From Bradyrhizobium symbiodeficiens (lineage in GTDB: Bacteria; Pseudomonadota; Alphaproteobacteria; Rhizobiales; Xanthobacteraceae), in contig NZ_CP029427.2 of the NCBI RefSeq assembly GCF_002266465.3, positions 6,822,501 through 6,886,500 on the forward strand: DNA of 64,000 bases, written 5' to 3'. Made by a program: the position numbers and the translations under genes. The notes beneath the pieces were generated by a model. The model worked only from the letters and a program-made list of their open reading frames with translations. It searched no databases and was not told the origin of the DNA. This document shows positions 1 to 8,238 of this stretch, one piece after another. How positions within the stretch are numbered: the first letter of the stretch is position 1; every line of letters begins with the position of its first letter.

Positions 1-334
1 TCTCGGCACCACGCTCGGGCTGGTCTGGACGCCCTGCGCCGGGCCCGTGCTCGGCTCGATCCTGACCCTGGTTGCGACGTCGACGAATGCCGCCTGGGCC
101 GGCACGCTGCTGATTGCCTACGCCATCGGTGCGGCGATCCCGATGCTGGCGATCGCCTATGGCGGACAGGCCGCAACCACGCGGGTGCGCAGCCTCGCGC
201 GGATATCGCCGCGGCTTCAGCAGGGCTTTGGCGTCGTCGTGATCGGCTTCGCGGTCGCCGCCTATTTCCAATACGACACGCTGATCGTGGCGTGGCTCAC
301 CGGCTTCTATCCCACCGGCCAGATCGGCCTGTGA
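1..334 (+). CDS. CcdA-type cytochrome c biogenesis / thiol transporter, C-terminal part
   Basis: This is the 3' end of a gene that begins before the window; it reads in frame from base 2. It encodes the last ~110 residues of a DsbD/CcdA-family inner-membrane protein, which passes electrons from cytoplasmic thioredoxin to periplasmic thiol proteins. The visible WTPCAGPVLG motif carries the conserved Pro-Cys of a CcdA redox half-site. Two hydrophobic segments follow, and the protein ends in a short polar tail. The next gene, 31 bases on, is an exported thioredoxin-like protein, so the pair resembles the two halves of a DipZ-type protein as separate genes. The family call is firm; the substrate is inferred from the neighbour. 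Confidence 0.85.
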   Translation, partial: LGTTLGLVWTPCAGPVLGSILTLVATSTNAAWAGTLLIAYAIGAAIPMLAIAYGGQAATTRVRSLARISPRLQQGFGVVVIGFAVAAYFQYDTLIVAWLTGFYPTGQIGL

Positions 335-365
335 TCATCCCTCATCATCACCGGAGGACGCTTCC

Positions 366-929
366 ATGACTTTCAAATTGCTCGCCGTCTCGGCCGCCCT
401 GATCGGCATCACCGTCACCGGCGCGGTCATCCCCGGCATCTGCGAGGAGGCCGCGCGCGCCACGCCCGTCGTCACCGCGGCCGCAGGCCAGCAGACCGCG
501 CCCGATTTCACCGGCATCAACAACTGGTTCAACTCGAAGCCGCTGAGCCTGGCAGACCTTCGCGGCAAGGTCGTGCTGGTCGACTTCTGGACCTATGGCT
601 GCGTCAACTGCGTCAACACGCTGCCGCACGTCACCGATCTCTACGCCAAATACAAGGACAAGGGCCTCATCGTGGTCGGCGTCCACACGCCGGAATTTCC
701 GTTCGAGCACTCGGCCTCCAACGTCCAGGCCGCGCTGAAGCGCCACGGCATCACCTATCCGGTGGCGCAGGATAACGATTCGAAGACCTGGAATGCCTAC
801 CGCAACCAGTATTGGCCGGCCCAATACATCATCGACCAGAATGGCAAGATCGTATTTCAGCACGCGGGCGAAGGCCGCTACGAGGAGATCGACCGCACCG
901 TGGCGCGGCTGCTGAATGCGAACAGCTGA
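366..929 (+). CDS. Exported thioredoxin-like (TlpA/DipZ-type) redox protein
   Basis: The product has 187 residues. An N-terminal hydrophobic segment (about 1-25) looks like a signal peptide or anchor, and a thioredoxin-fold redoxin domain follows (about 45-185). The active site is WTYGCVNC, with C79 and C82 as the redox pair. The later WPAQYIID stretch holds the cis-proline region expected of thioredoxins. It most likely works in the periplasm as a disulfide reductase or carrier, recharged by the CcdA-type protein encoded just upstream. A good Shine-Dalgarno (CCGGAGGA) precedes the ATG. The TlpA/DipZ-like family is clear; whether it serves cytochrome c maturation, oxidase assembly or stress defence cannot be read from sequence. 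Confidence 0.88.
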   Translation: MTFKLLAVSAALIGITVTGAVIPGICEEAARATPVVTAAAGQQTAPDFTGINNWFNSKPLSLADLRGKVVLVDFWTYGCVNCVNTLPHVTDLYAKYKDKGLIVVGVHTPEFPFEHSASNVQAALKRHGITYPVAQDNDSKTWNAYRNQYWPAQYIIDQNGKIVFQHAGEGRYEEIDRTVARLLNANS

Positions 930-1071
930 TGTCGTACGGGTTAGACAAAGAGTCCTATAGGATAAGAGCCCGGCATGGGTCATCATGCATAGGCCGGGCG
1001 CGATAGTATAGCTGAGCAGCGAGATCGGCGCCCCCGCAGCCCACAACTTTCGCGTTGTGACGGGAGCGCCG

Positions 1072-2481
1072 ATGCTATCGAACCTTGATCCCATCGTACT
1101 CGCACGAGCGCAATTTGCCTTCACGATGTCGTTCCACATCGTGTTTCCTGCGTTCTCGATCGGGCTTGCAAGTTATCTTGCGGTGCTGGAAGCCCTCTGG
1201 CTGTGGACCGGCCGCGAGGTATTCCTCAACCTGTTCCACTATTGGCTGAAGATCTTCGCGATCGCGTTCGGCATGGGCGTGGTGTCGGGCATCGTGATGT
1301 CCTACCAGTTCGGAACCAACTGGTCGGTGTTCGCCGACAAGACCGGACCGGTCATCGGTCCGTTAATGGCCTACGAGGTGCTGACCGCGTTCTTCCTCGA
1401 GGCGGGCTTCCTCGGCGTCATGCTGTTCGGTCTCGAACGCGTCGGCCCGCGGCTGCACTTCGTCGCGACGCTGATGGTCGCGATCGGCACGCTGATCTCG
1501 GCGTTCTGGATCCTCTCCGCCAATTCGTGGATGCAGACCCCGGCCGGCTACGCAATCAATCCCGACGGCCAGTTCGTGGTCGCCGACTGGTTCAAGGTGA
1601 TCTTCAATCCGTCCTTCCCATACCGCCTCGTGCATATGGTGCTCGCCGCCTACCTGACGACGTCGCTCGTGGTCGGCGCGGTCGGCGCATATCACCTGCT
1701 GCGCGACCCGCATCTTGCCGGCCCGCGGGTGATGTTCTCGATGGCGATGTGGATGGCGGCCCTGATCGCGCCGATCCAGATCCTGGCCGGCGACCAGCAC
1801 GGCCTGAACACGCTGGAGCATCAGCCGGCCAAGGTGATGGCGATGGAAGGGCATTACCAGAGCCACAAGGACGGTGCGCCGCTGATTCTGTTCGGCCTGC
1901 CCGATCAGGAGGCCGGCCGGGTCGACTACGCGATCGAGATCCCGAAGCTGTCTTCGCTCATCCTCAAGCATTCCCTCGATGCGCCGCTGGCGGGACTTGA
2001 TACGGTACCGCGCGAAAACTGGCCGCCGGTAGCTATCACGTTCTGGTCGTTCCGCATCATGGTCGCGCTCGGCTTCCTGATCTTCGCGCTCGGGCTGTTC
2101 AGCCTGTGGACACGCTGGCGCGGCACCTTGTTCGACTCCCGGCCGCTGCACATCTTCGCGCTGACGATGGGGCCCGCGGGTTTCATCGCGGTGCTCGCGG
2201 GCTGGATCACCACAGAGACCGGCCGGCAGCCTTTCACGGTCTACGGCCTGTTGCGAACCGCGGACGCCGTCTCGCCACTGGCTGCGCCCGCGGTGGGCTC
2301 GTCATTGCTGGCCTTCGTCGTCGTCTATTTCATCGTGTTCGCGGCGGGCGCCATCTACATCCTGCGCCTGATGGCGGCCTCGCCCCATCACGGCGAGGAA
2401 GGGCCGCGCGGCGACATGCCGGCGCGCGCCGCCGGCATCACACCGGCCTCGGGCGTTGCGGGACAGGGGGCGCCGTCATGA
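1072..2481 (+). CDS. cydA: Cytochrome bd-type quinol oxidase subunit I (cyanide-insensitive type)
   Basis: Subunit I holds the haems and the quinol site of a bd-family terminal oxidase that reduces oxygen to water in the inner membrane. About nine hydrophobic segments are visible. The early FAFTMSFHIVFP stretch carries the conserved haem-ligand histidine (H22). GRQPFTVYGLLRTADAVSP is typical of CioA-like proteins, and the region between is short, as in the short-Q-loop class. I chose the ATG at 1072 because GGGAG lies 5 bases before it; an in-frame GTG at 1057 would add five residues. The 142-base leader holds a perfect TCCTATAGGA palindrome (953-962) and a 7-bp hairpin (968-999), either of which could be regulatory. 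The gene overlaps cydB by four bases (ATGA). Confidence 0.95.
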   Translation: MLSNLDPIVLARAQFAFTMSFHIVFPAFSIGLASYLAVLEALWLWTGREVFLNLFHYWLKIFAIAFGMGVVSGIVMSYQFGTNWSVFADKTGPVIGPLMAYEVLTAFFLEAGFLGVMLFGLERVGPRLHFVATLMVAIGTLISAFWILSANSWMQTPAGYAINPDGQFVVADWFKVIFNPSFPYRLVHMVLAAYLTTSLVVGAVGAYHLLRDPHLAGPRVMFSMAMWMAALIAPIQILAGDQHGLNTLEHQPAKVMAMEGHYQSHKDGAPLILFGLPDQEAGRVDYAIEIPKLSSLILKHSLDAPLAGLDTVPRENWPPVAITFWSFRIMVALGFLIFALGLFSLWTRWRGTLFDSRPLHIFALTMGPAGFIAVLAGWITTETGRQPFTVYGLLRTADAVSPLAAPAVGSSLLAFVVVYFIVFAAGAIYILRLMAASPHHGEEGPRGDMPARAAGITPASGVAGQGAPS

Positions 2482-3488
2482 TTGCCGCCGTCGACCTTGC
2501 CACTGTCTGGGCCTTCATCATCGCCTTCGCGGTATTCGTCTATGTCGTGATGGACGGTTTCGATCTCGGTCTCGGCATGCTGTTTCCCTTGTTTCCCGCC
2601 AAGGCCGACCGCGACGTCATGATGAACAGCGTGGCACCCGTCTGGGATGGCAACGAGACCTGGCTGGTGCTGGGCGGCGGCGGCCTGATGGCCGCCTTTC
2701 CGCTCGCCTATGCGGTGCTGATGCCGGCGCTCTACACACCCATGATCGCCATGCTGATCGGACTGGTCTTCCGCGGTGTCGCGTTCGAGTTCCGCTGGCG
2801 CACCACCGCCGCTCGAAACCGATGGGACATCGCCTTTGCCGGAGGATCGTTGCTGGCGACGCTGGCACAGGGCGTCGCCCTTGGCGCCATCCTGCAAGGC
2901 GTGCATGTCGAGGGCCGGCATTATGCCGGCGGCTGGTGGGACTGGCTGACGCCGTTCAGCCTGCTGACGGGTGTTGCCCTGGTGATTGGCTATTCCCTGC
3001 TTGGCGCCACCTGGCTCATCCTGAAGACCGAGGGCGCGCTGCGCGAGAAGGCCTACCGGCTGAGCTGGGGTCTGCTGTTCGCGATGCTTGCGGCGATCGC
3101 ACTGGTCAGCATCGCCACGCCGTTTCTCAACATTCAATACGCGCAGCGTTGGTTCGCCTGGCCGAACGTCGCCCTGGCCGCGCCGGTGCCGATCGCGGTC
3201 GCCGCCGTCACCGCACTCCTGATCCGCAGCCTTGGGCAAAAGCAGGACTCCCGGCCGTTCTTTCTCGCGCTGGCGTTGTTCGCACTGTCCTATGCCGGGC
3301 TGGGTATCAGCATGTATCCCTTCATCGTGCCGCAGAGCATCACGATCTGGCAGGCGGCTGCGCCGCAGAACAGCCAGATCTTCATGCTCGTCGGCGTGGC
3401 CGGACTGGTGCCTCTCATTCTTGGCTACACCGGCTGGGCCTATTGGGTCTTCCGCGGCAAGGTCCGGGCCGGGAGCGGTTATCACTGA
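2478..3488 (+). CDS. cydB: Cytochrome bd-type quinol oxidase subunit II
   Basis: The protein has 336 residues and about eight membrane segments, and pairs with CydA in the quinol oxidase. The N-terminal VVMDGFDLGLGML and the WDGNETWLVLGGG motif are hallmark CydB sequences. The start codon overlaps the cydA stop (ATGA), so translation is probably coupled. It is followed at once, through a TGATG overlap, by a 42-residue membrane peptide. No cydCD exporter genes are present in the window. The longer in-frame reading from 2106 overlaps cydA and is not real. Confidence 0.96.
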   Translation: MIAAVDLATVWAFIIAFAVFVYVVMDGFDLGLGMLFPLFPAKADRDVMMNSVAPVWDGNETWLVLGGGGLMAAFPLAYAVLMPALYTPMIAMLIGLVFRGVAFEFRWRTTAARNRWDIAFAGGSLLATLAQGVALGAILQGVHVEGRHYAGGWWDWLTPFSLLTGVALVIGYSLLGATWLILKTEGALREKAYRLSWGLLFAMLAAIALVSIATPFLNIQYAQRWFAWPNVALAAPVPIAVAAVTALLIRSLGQKQDSRPFFLALALFALSYAGLGISMYPFIVPQSITIWQAAAPQNSQIFMLVGVAGLVPLILGYTGWAYWVFRGKVRAGSGYH

Positions 3489-3616
3489 TGCCGCACAAAG
3501 CAGAAGCAACGCCGCTGGGGCGACGGCTGATATGGTTCGCCGTTCTCTGGCTCGGCGGCGTGGGCGCAGTCACCGTGATTTCATTCGGTCTCAGACTGTG
3601 GCTTGCGCCGAAATGA
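3488..3616 (+). CDS. DUF2474-type small membrane subunit of the bd oxidase (CydX-like role)
   Basis: This 42-residue peptide starts on the ATG inside TGATG at the end of cydB. It has a basic N-terminus (MPHKAEATPLGRR), one hydrophobic helix (about residues 14-38) rich in Trp and Gly, and a short tail. Size, single membrane span, position and the Trp-Leu-Gly-Gly pattern fit the DUF2474 family found behind cydAB of the cyanide-insensitive class. CydX, a small peptide in the same place in E. coli, is needed for a stable oxidase; a matching role here is inference. The start overlaps the stop of cydB, so expression probably depends on translation of cydB. Confidence 0.8.
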   Translation: MPHKAEATPLGRRLIWFAVLWLGGVGAVTVISFGLRLWLAPK

Positions 3617-3706
3617 TCGGGCCGGCCACACCCTGAGCGGAACCTCGTTCTCCGCTGCTCAACGCCGACAGCTGATGCCGGATGAAGCGGGCCTTGATGC
3701 TGCTTG

Positions 3707-3730
3707 ACTCCACGGACCCGTCCGTGGAGT
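3707..3730. terminator. Perfect 10-bp inverted repeat after the cyd operon
   Basis: ACTCCACGGA and TCCGTGGAGT form a 10-bp stem with a CCCG loop, 90 bases after the last cyd gene and 28 bases before the next ATG. Only TT follows, so it is not a classical T-run terminator. It could end cyd transcription or act in the leader of the next gene. Confidence 0.45.
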
Positions 3731-3758
3731 TTCGCGCTGACGCAATCAGCCGCCCGCA

Positions 3759-4733
3759 ATGGACGACACAATCACCACCACCGACATTCGCCTTCGTGAA
3801 GGCGCCTCGATCGCGCAGCGGCTGGTGATGGCCGGCTTCTCCGCCGCCGTCGCCCTCTGCTTCACGCCGGGCCTGTTCACGCATGATACGACGGAGGTGA
3901 TCATCTCTGTCGTGGCGCTCGTCCTCGGTGCCGTGTTCGTCGTCGGCATCATGATGGCGCCGGCGGTGGTGTGGATCATCACGCCGGACGAAATCCTGAT
4001 TGGTCAGCAGCGCCCGTTCGGAAAACTCCACACCAGGGTCGTCGCGAAGGACGACATCGCGGGATTACAGGTTCCCGGCAGCAAGCGGGCGAAGGCGCGG
4101 TTCCAGCTGGCCTTCACGCTGGCCTCGGGCGAACGGCTGACGTCGCCGCCGATCTCCGACGTCACGCATGTTCATGACACCGTGGCCCGGATCGCCGCCC
4201 AGTTCGACGTTCCCGACGTCGAGGCCCCGATCAATCCGCTCGATGCCAGCAATGCCGAGATGCGTCTCGGCGAGCCGCTGGAGCCGTTTCCCGCGAGGGA
4301 CATCCGGATCGTCGCGATGATCGCCGTGGCTTTGTGCGCGGTTCCTTACGCCTACAAGCTCTGGCGTGGCCTGCCGCCCGGCCCGGTCGATATCATGCTG
4401 CTGCCGATCGGCGCGATCGCCGCGTTCGCCGTCTACCGATACGCCAACCTCGTGACCGGCGCGTTCTGGATCATCCGGCAGGCCGACATTCGCGTCGAAC
4501 GCCTGTGGGGCAACGGCAGCCTGCGCGCCGATCATATCGCAGGACCCGACGTGAAGACGATCAACGTCGAGCGCCGCGGCCGATCCGAGGACGAGCACTG
4601 CATCGTCGTGATCCGGCTGCACTCGGGGCGACGATTTCGCAGCCCGCGCATCGGCTCACGGCCGGAGGCGCGGGCGGTGGGGACGGAGATCGTGCGACGG
4701 CTGGGGATTGGGGCGGAGAGCAACAAGATTTAG
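3759..4733 (+). CDS. Membrane protein with a duplicated TM-hairpin plus beta-rich module; function unknown
   Basis: The product has 324 residues. Residues about 20-75 form a membrane hairpin. A soluble, strand-rich stretch follows, beginning WIITPDEILIG and containing LTSPPISDV. The arrangement then repeats: a second hairpin (about 190-240) leads to WIIRQADIRVE and FRSPRIGSR. The shared order WII-x-x-D-x-I, then S-P-x-I, then a C-terminal helix suggests an internal duplication resembling bacterial PH-like membrane proteins. No catalytic motif is seen. The start ATG lacks an evident Shine-Dalgarno, and the perfect hairpin at 3707-3730 lies just upstream. The function is unknown. Confidence 0.65.
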   Translation: MDDTITTTDIRLREGASIAQRLVMAGFSAAVALCFTPGLFTHDTTEVIISVVALVLGAVFVVGIMMAPAVVWIITPDEILIGQQRPFGKLHTRVVAKDDIAGLQVPGSKRAKARFQLAFTLASGERLTSPPISDVTHVHDTVARIAAQFDVPDVEAPINPLDASNAEMRLGEPLEPFPARDIRIVAMIAVALCAVPYAYKLWRGLPPGPVDIMLLPIGAIAAFAVYRYANLVTGAFWIIRQADIRVERLWGNGSLRADHIAGPDVKTINVERRGRSEDEHCIVVIRLHSGRRFRSPRIGSRPEARAVGTEIVRRLGIGAESNKI

Positions 4734-4788
4734 CTGGCATCGCGTGCCAATTGGCGCAGTTCGATTTCACCGCGCGTTCGGTCTGAGC

Positions 4789-4906
4789 CTTTCCCGCTTG
4801 CGGGAGAGGTCGGCGCGCAGCGCCGGGTGAGGGTTCTATCCTCTTGGGGTGTCCCGTTGCGGAGACACCCTCTCCCCAGCCCTCCCCCGCAGGCGGGGGA
4901 GGGAGC
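4789..4906. repeat. Dispersed palindromic repeat, family A, copy 1
   Basis: A ~118-base imperfect palindromic element begins CCCGCTTGCGGGAGAGG and ends in the strong hairpin CCTCCCCCGCAGGCGGGGGAGG. The same ordered blocks (GGTGAGGGTTCT, GTCCCGTTGCGGAGACACC, CTCTCCCCAGCCCTCCCCC) recur at 15892-16036. It lies just after the end of the membrane-protein gene. Confidence 0.85.
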
Positions 4907-5095
4907 ACACCGCCCTCGTGGCGACGAATACTGCTTTTCGCGCCATCCCCTGTTTGTGGCATTCTCCGATACCGTCAAAAAACCAAAGCATTCTCGTGAC
5001 ATATCAGGACGGCGCGCCATCAACTTGCCATGAACATGCCCCTCAGGTTTGATGGTTCCGAATGATTTGCGCCGTGGCAGTGGGGAGAGCTTGAA
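4907..5095. other. Intergenic leader of the L,D-transpeptidase gene
   Basis: No gene is seen here. The stretch is lower in G+C than its surroundings around 4970-5060 and ends with a GGGGAGAG Shine-Dalgarno before the ATG at 5096. No promoter boxes are convincing. Together with the repeat before it, this makes the 362-base gap between two genes. Confidence 0.5.
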
Positions 5096-5689
5096 ATGAC
5101 GGATTTTCGTCGCCTGACCGGGATTTTCATGGCTGCGGTGGGGCTTATCCTGTCCGCCCCGCAGGCCTTCGCCCAGCAGCCCGACCGCGGCGATGAGCCG
5201 GGCCTGGTCGCCGACGACGCCTACCAGCTCGACCCGGAATGGCAGAAGCAGGTCGTCTATTTCCGCACCACCGAGGCGCCGGGCACAATCATCGTTTCGA
5301 CCGCCGAGCGGCATCTCTATCTGGTGCAGCCGGGCGGGCGCGCGATCCGCTACGGCATCGGCGTCGGCCGCGACGGCTTCCAGTGGCAGGGGCTGGTGAC
5401 CATCACCAACAAGAAGGAATGGCCGGACTGGACGCCTCCGCCGGAGATGATCCAGCGCCAGCCCTATCTGCCGCGCTTCATGGCCGGCGGTCCCGGCAAC
5501 CCGCTCGGCGCCCGCGCGATGTATCTCGGCACCACCGTCTATCGCATCCACGGCACCAACCGCCCCGACACGATCGGCACCAAGGTGTCCTCGGGCTGCT
5601 TCCGCCTCGTCAACAACGACGTCGCCGACCTCTACAACCGCGTCCCTGTCGGCACCAAGGTGGTGATCCGGCAGAAGCCCGAACTCTGA
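5096..5689 (+). CDS. Exported L,D-transpeptidase (YkuD family)
   Basis: The product has 197 residues, with a signal peptide (cleavage probably after AFAQQ, about residue 27) and a YkuD catalytic domain (about 63-193). The active-site block reads IHGTNRPDTIG...SSGCFRLVNND, with H152 and catalytic C168. The enzyme acts in the periplasm, cross-linking peptidoglycan through 3-3 bonds or attaching proteins to it. The N-terminal linker with LDPEWQKQ and the YFRTTEAPGTIIV strand are typical of the short alphaproteobacterial ErfK/YbiS-like enzymes. The gene stands alone between a repeat-containing gap and a binding-protein gene. The exact cross-linking role cannot be told. Confidence 0.93.
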   Translation: MTDFRRLTGIFMAAVGLILSAPQAFAQQPDRGDEPGLVADDAYQLDPEWQKQVVYFRTTEAPGTIIVSTAERHLYLVQPGGRAIRYGIGVGRDGFQWQGLVTITNKKEWPDWTPPPEMIQRQPYLPRFMAGGPGNPLGARAMYLGTTVYRIHGTNRPDTIGTKVSSGCFRLVNNDVADLYNRVPVGTKVVIRQKPEL

Positions 5690-5774
5690 GGCTTTGATCC
5701 GGGCATGGTCCTCCAGAGCATGCTCGTCGCCTCTCCTTCCTAATTCCTTTTCCCGATTATTCGAGAGATCAAAA

Positions 5775-6815
5775 ATGATGCGCACTTTTCGTGGCGGCCT
5801 GCTGATCGGGCTCGCGGTCGCCGTGCTGGTCGCCGTTGTGGCCATCATCTACGAATTCTACGACACCCGCACGCTGAAGCGCACCGTGCGCCGCGGCGAG
5901 GTGCTGTGCGGCGTCAACAAGGGCCTGCCGGGCTTCTCCTACTCCGAGGACAACAAGACCTGGACCGGCTTCGACGTCGATTTCTGCCGCGCGGTGGCCT
6001 CGGCGATCTTCAACGACCCCGGCAAGGCGAAGTTCATCCCGCTCGATGCCGGGGAACGCTTCAAGGAATTGCAGAGCCGCAAGGTGGACATCCTCTCGCG
6101 CAACTCGACCTGGAGCATGGCGCGCGAGCTCGATTACGACCTCTATTTCCCCGCCGTCGCCTATTACGACGGCGCCGGCTTCATGCTGCCGCGTTCGCGC
6201 AACAAGGAGACGTCGCTGGACCTCGATGGCAGCAAGGTCTGCGTCCAGGCCGGCACCACGACCGCGCTCAACGTCGCCGATTACTTCCGTGCCAACAACA
6301 TGAAGTATGAGGAGATGAAGTTCGACAAGCTCGACGATGTCGTGAAGGCTTACGACACCGGCAAGTGCGACACGCTCTCCGCCGACGTCTCCCAGCTCTA
6401 CGCGCTGCGGATCAACCTGGCGAAGCCCGGCGACAACATGATCCTGCCGGACATGATCTCCAAGGAGCCGCTCGCCCCCGTGGTGCGCCAGCGCGACGAC
6501 GACTGGATGATGATCGTGAAGTGGACGCTCTATGCGATGATCAACGCCGAGGAGCTCGGCGTCACCTCGGAGAACATCGACGAGGCGCTGAAGTCGAAGA
6601 AGCCGGAAGTGATGCGGCTGGTCGGTACCGAAGGCAATTACGGCGAACAGCTCGGCCTCACCAAGGATTGGGCCGTCCGCATCATCCGCCACGTCGGCAA
6701 TTACGGCGAGATGTACGAGCGCAACATCGGCGAGAAGTCGAAGCTGAAGATCCCGCGCGGCATGAACCAGCTGTGGAACGCGGGCGGCGTGCAGTATGCA
6801 CCGCCGATGAGGTAA
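5775..6815 (+). CDS. Amino-acid ABC transporter substrate-binding protein (AapJ-like)
   Basis: The product has 346 residues. One hydrophobic N-terminal segment (about 5-30) is a signal peptide or anchor, and a type-3 periplasmic binding fold follows. GEVLCGVNKGLPGFS, TGFDVDFCRAVA and DILSRNSTWS are characteristic of general L-amino-acid binding proteins of the AapJ type. Cysteines in the early lobe are conserved in that group. I chose the first ATG of ATGATG at 5775, since GAGAG lies 7 bases upstream; a longer reading from 5694 lacks support. No permease or ATPase gene is adjacent, so it must work with a transporter encoded elsewhere, or as a sensor. Confidence 0.88.
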   Translation: MMRTFRGGLLIGLAVAVLVAVVAIIYEFYDTRTLKRTVRRGEVLCGVNKGLPGFSYSEDNKTWTGFDVDFCRAVASAIFNDPGKAKFIPLDAGERFKELQSRKVDILSRNSTWSMARELDYDLYFPAVAYYDGAGFMLPRSRNKETSLDLDGSKVCVQAGTTTALNVADYFRANNMKYEEMKFDKLDDVVKAYDTGKCDTLSADVSQLYALRINLAKPGDNMILPDMISKEPLAPVVRQRDDDWMMIVKWTLYAMINAEELGVTSENIDEALKSKKPEVMRLVGTEGNYGEQLGLTKDWAVRIIRHVGNYGEMYERNIGEKSKLKIPRGMNQLWNAGGVQYAPPMR

Positions 6816-6866
6816 GGGGCCTAACGGCCCTCATTTGCGATCTTAGGCTCGCGCTACGTTCTCGAT

Positions 6867-6950
6867 CGTCATGCCCGGGCCTGTCCCGGGCATCGACGTT
6901 TTTGAGTCACGTTAAGAACGTGGATGGCCAGGACAAGCCCGGCCATGACG
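6867..6950. repeat. Dispersed palindromic repeat, family B, copy 1
   Basis: An 84-base imperfect palindrome runs from CGTCATGCCCGGGC to AAGCCCGGCCATGACG, with AAGAACGTGGATGG in the right arm. A related copy lies at 55713-55838, where the right arm is interrupted by an extra 34 bases. Confidence 0.85.
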
Positions 6951-6965
6951 GCTCGTGCCAGCACC

Positions 6966-7042
6966 GTAGCCCGCATGAGCGAAGCGATATGCGGGGCGGG
7001 CCGCGCGACATTCCCGGATGTCGCTTCGCTCATCCGGGCTAC
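6966..7042. repeat. Dispersed palindromic repeat, family C
   Basis: A 77-base imperfect palindrome runs from GTAGCCCGCATGAGCGAAGC to its complement ending CATCCGGGCTAC. Each arm carries GAGCGAAGCGA or its complement. It lies 15 bases from family B copy 1 and 22 bases before the 3' end of the acyl-CoA dehydrogenase gene on the other strand. Confidence 0.8.
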
Positions 7043-7064
7043 AAGCTCTACCCAATGGCCAGCC

Positions 7065-8204
7065 TCAATATCCCCGCGCCCGCGCCAGCTGCTCGGTGTG
7101 GTAGTTCGCGTCGCCGAACAGCTCCTCGCACACCCTTGCGCGCTTCATGAAGAAGCCGATGTCGAACTGATCGGTCATGCCCATGCCGCCGTGCATCTGC
7201 ACGCCCTCCTGCACCGCGCGCGTGGCGGTGGTGCCGGCGCGGGCCTTTGCCACCGCGACGGCTGACGTTGCCTTGGCAACATCGGCGTCCAGCGCCTGCA
7301 GCGCCTTCATGGTGGCGGCGCGGGTGATCTCGATATCGACATAGAGCTCGGCGGCGCGGTGCTGCAGTGCCTGGAATTCGCCGATCAGCTTGCCGAACTG
7401 CTTCCTGCTCTTGAGATACTCGACGGTGCGATTGAAGACTTCCTCGCTCAAGCCCACCATTTCGGCGGCGACCGCGCCGCGGCCGATATCGAGCACGCCG
7501 TCGAGCAGGGCGGCGCCCTGGTCGACCTCGCCGAGCACATGGTCGGCATTGACCTCGACATTGGTGAGTTCGATCCGCGCCGCATTGTGCGAATCGACCA
7601 TGATGGTGCGCTCGATCGCGACGCCCTTGGCCTTGGGACTGACGAGGAACAGCGTCAAGCCGTCGCGCTCACCGGCGGCGCCAGCGGTGCGCGCGGCAAC
7701 GATGAGGAGATCGGCGACATGACCGTCCAGCACGAGCGCTTTGGCGCCCGAGAGCTTGAAGCCGTTGCCGGCGCGCACGGCCTGCAGGCTGGTCTGGAGC
7801 GGCCGATGCTTGGCGCCCTCTTCGATCGCCAGCGTCGCGAGCAGCGAGCCATTCGAAATCTTAGGCAGATATTCCGACTTCTGCGCGGCATTGCCGCCGC
7901 GGCTCAGCGCCGAGGCCGCGACCACGGAGGTGGCGAGGAACGGCGACGGCATCAGGGTGCGGCCGATCTCCTCCATCAGGACACCGGCCTCGACATAGCC
8001 GAGCCCGCTGCCGCCGAATTCTTCCGGCACCAGCAGGCCGGCAAAACCCATCTCGGCGAAGGAATGCCAGAGCTCCCTGGAGAAGCCGGTCGGGTCCTTG
8101 TCATCGCGCAGGGATCGCAGATGCGAGACCGGCGCCTTGTCGCTGATCAGCCCGCGCGCTGAGTCGCGGAGCATCGATTGTTCTTCGGTGAGGACGAGGG
8201 CCAT
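7065..8204 (-). CDS. Acyl-CoA dehydrogenase, second subunit of a probable pair
   Basis: The product has 379 residues in the acyl-CoA dehydrogenase fold: a helical N-terminal domain with WHSFAEMGFAGLLVPEEFGG, a middle beta domain, and a helical C-terminal domain with VQMHGGMGMTDQFD. FAD-dependent enzymes of this family introduce the alpha-beta double bond into acyl-CoAs. The usual flavin-binding S/T-E-P-x-x-GSD motif of the middle domain is replaced by a weak ATLAIEEGAKH stretch, and no GTxE near the C-terminus is seen. That is expected of the degenerate partner in heteromeric enzymes such as mycobacterial FadE/ChsE pairs. I chose the ATG at 8204 (MALVLTEEQ); the longer reading enters a repeat. 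It lies downstream of a second dehydrogenase on the same strand. Confidence 0.85.
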   Translation of the reverse strand: MALVLTEEQSMLRDSARGLISDKAPVSHLRSLRDDKDPTGFSRELWHSFAEMGFAGLLVPEEFGGSGLGYVEAGVLMEEIGRTLMPSPFLATSVVAASALSRGGNAAQKSEYLPKISNGSLLATLAIEEGAKHRPLQTSLQAVRAGNGFKLSGAKALVLDGHVADLLIVAARTAGAAGERDGLTLFLVSPKAKGVAIERTIMVDSHNAARIELTNVEVNADHVLGEVDQGAALLDGVLDIGRGAVAAEMVGLSEEVFNRTVEYLKSRKQFGKLIGEFQALQHRAAELYVDIEITRAATMKALQALDADVAKATSAVAVAKARAGTTATRAVQEGVQMHGGMGMTDQFDIGFFMKRARVCEELFGDANYHTEQLARARGY

Positions 8205-8238
8205 GTGCGTGTTTCCGATTCGAAATCTGTTGGTCTTC

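Noticed and set aside
4789-4906. CRISPR or tRNA gene as explanation for regular hairpins
   Set aside because: There are no equal direct repeats with spacers and no cloverleaf or CCA-type 3' end; the structure is a single imperfect palindrome with a related copy at 15892.
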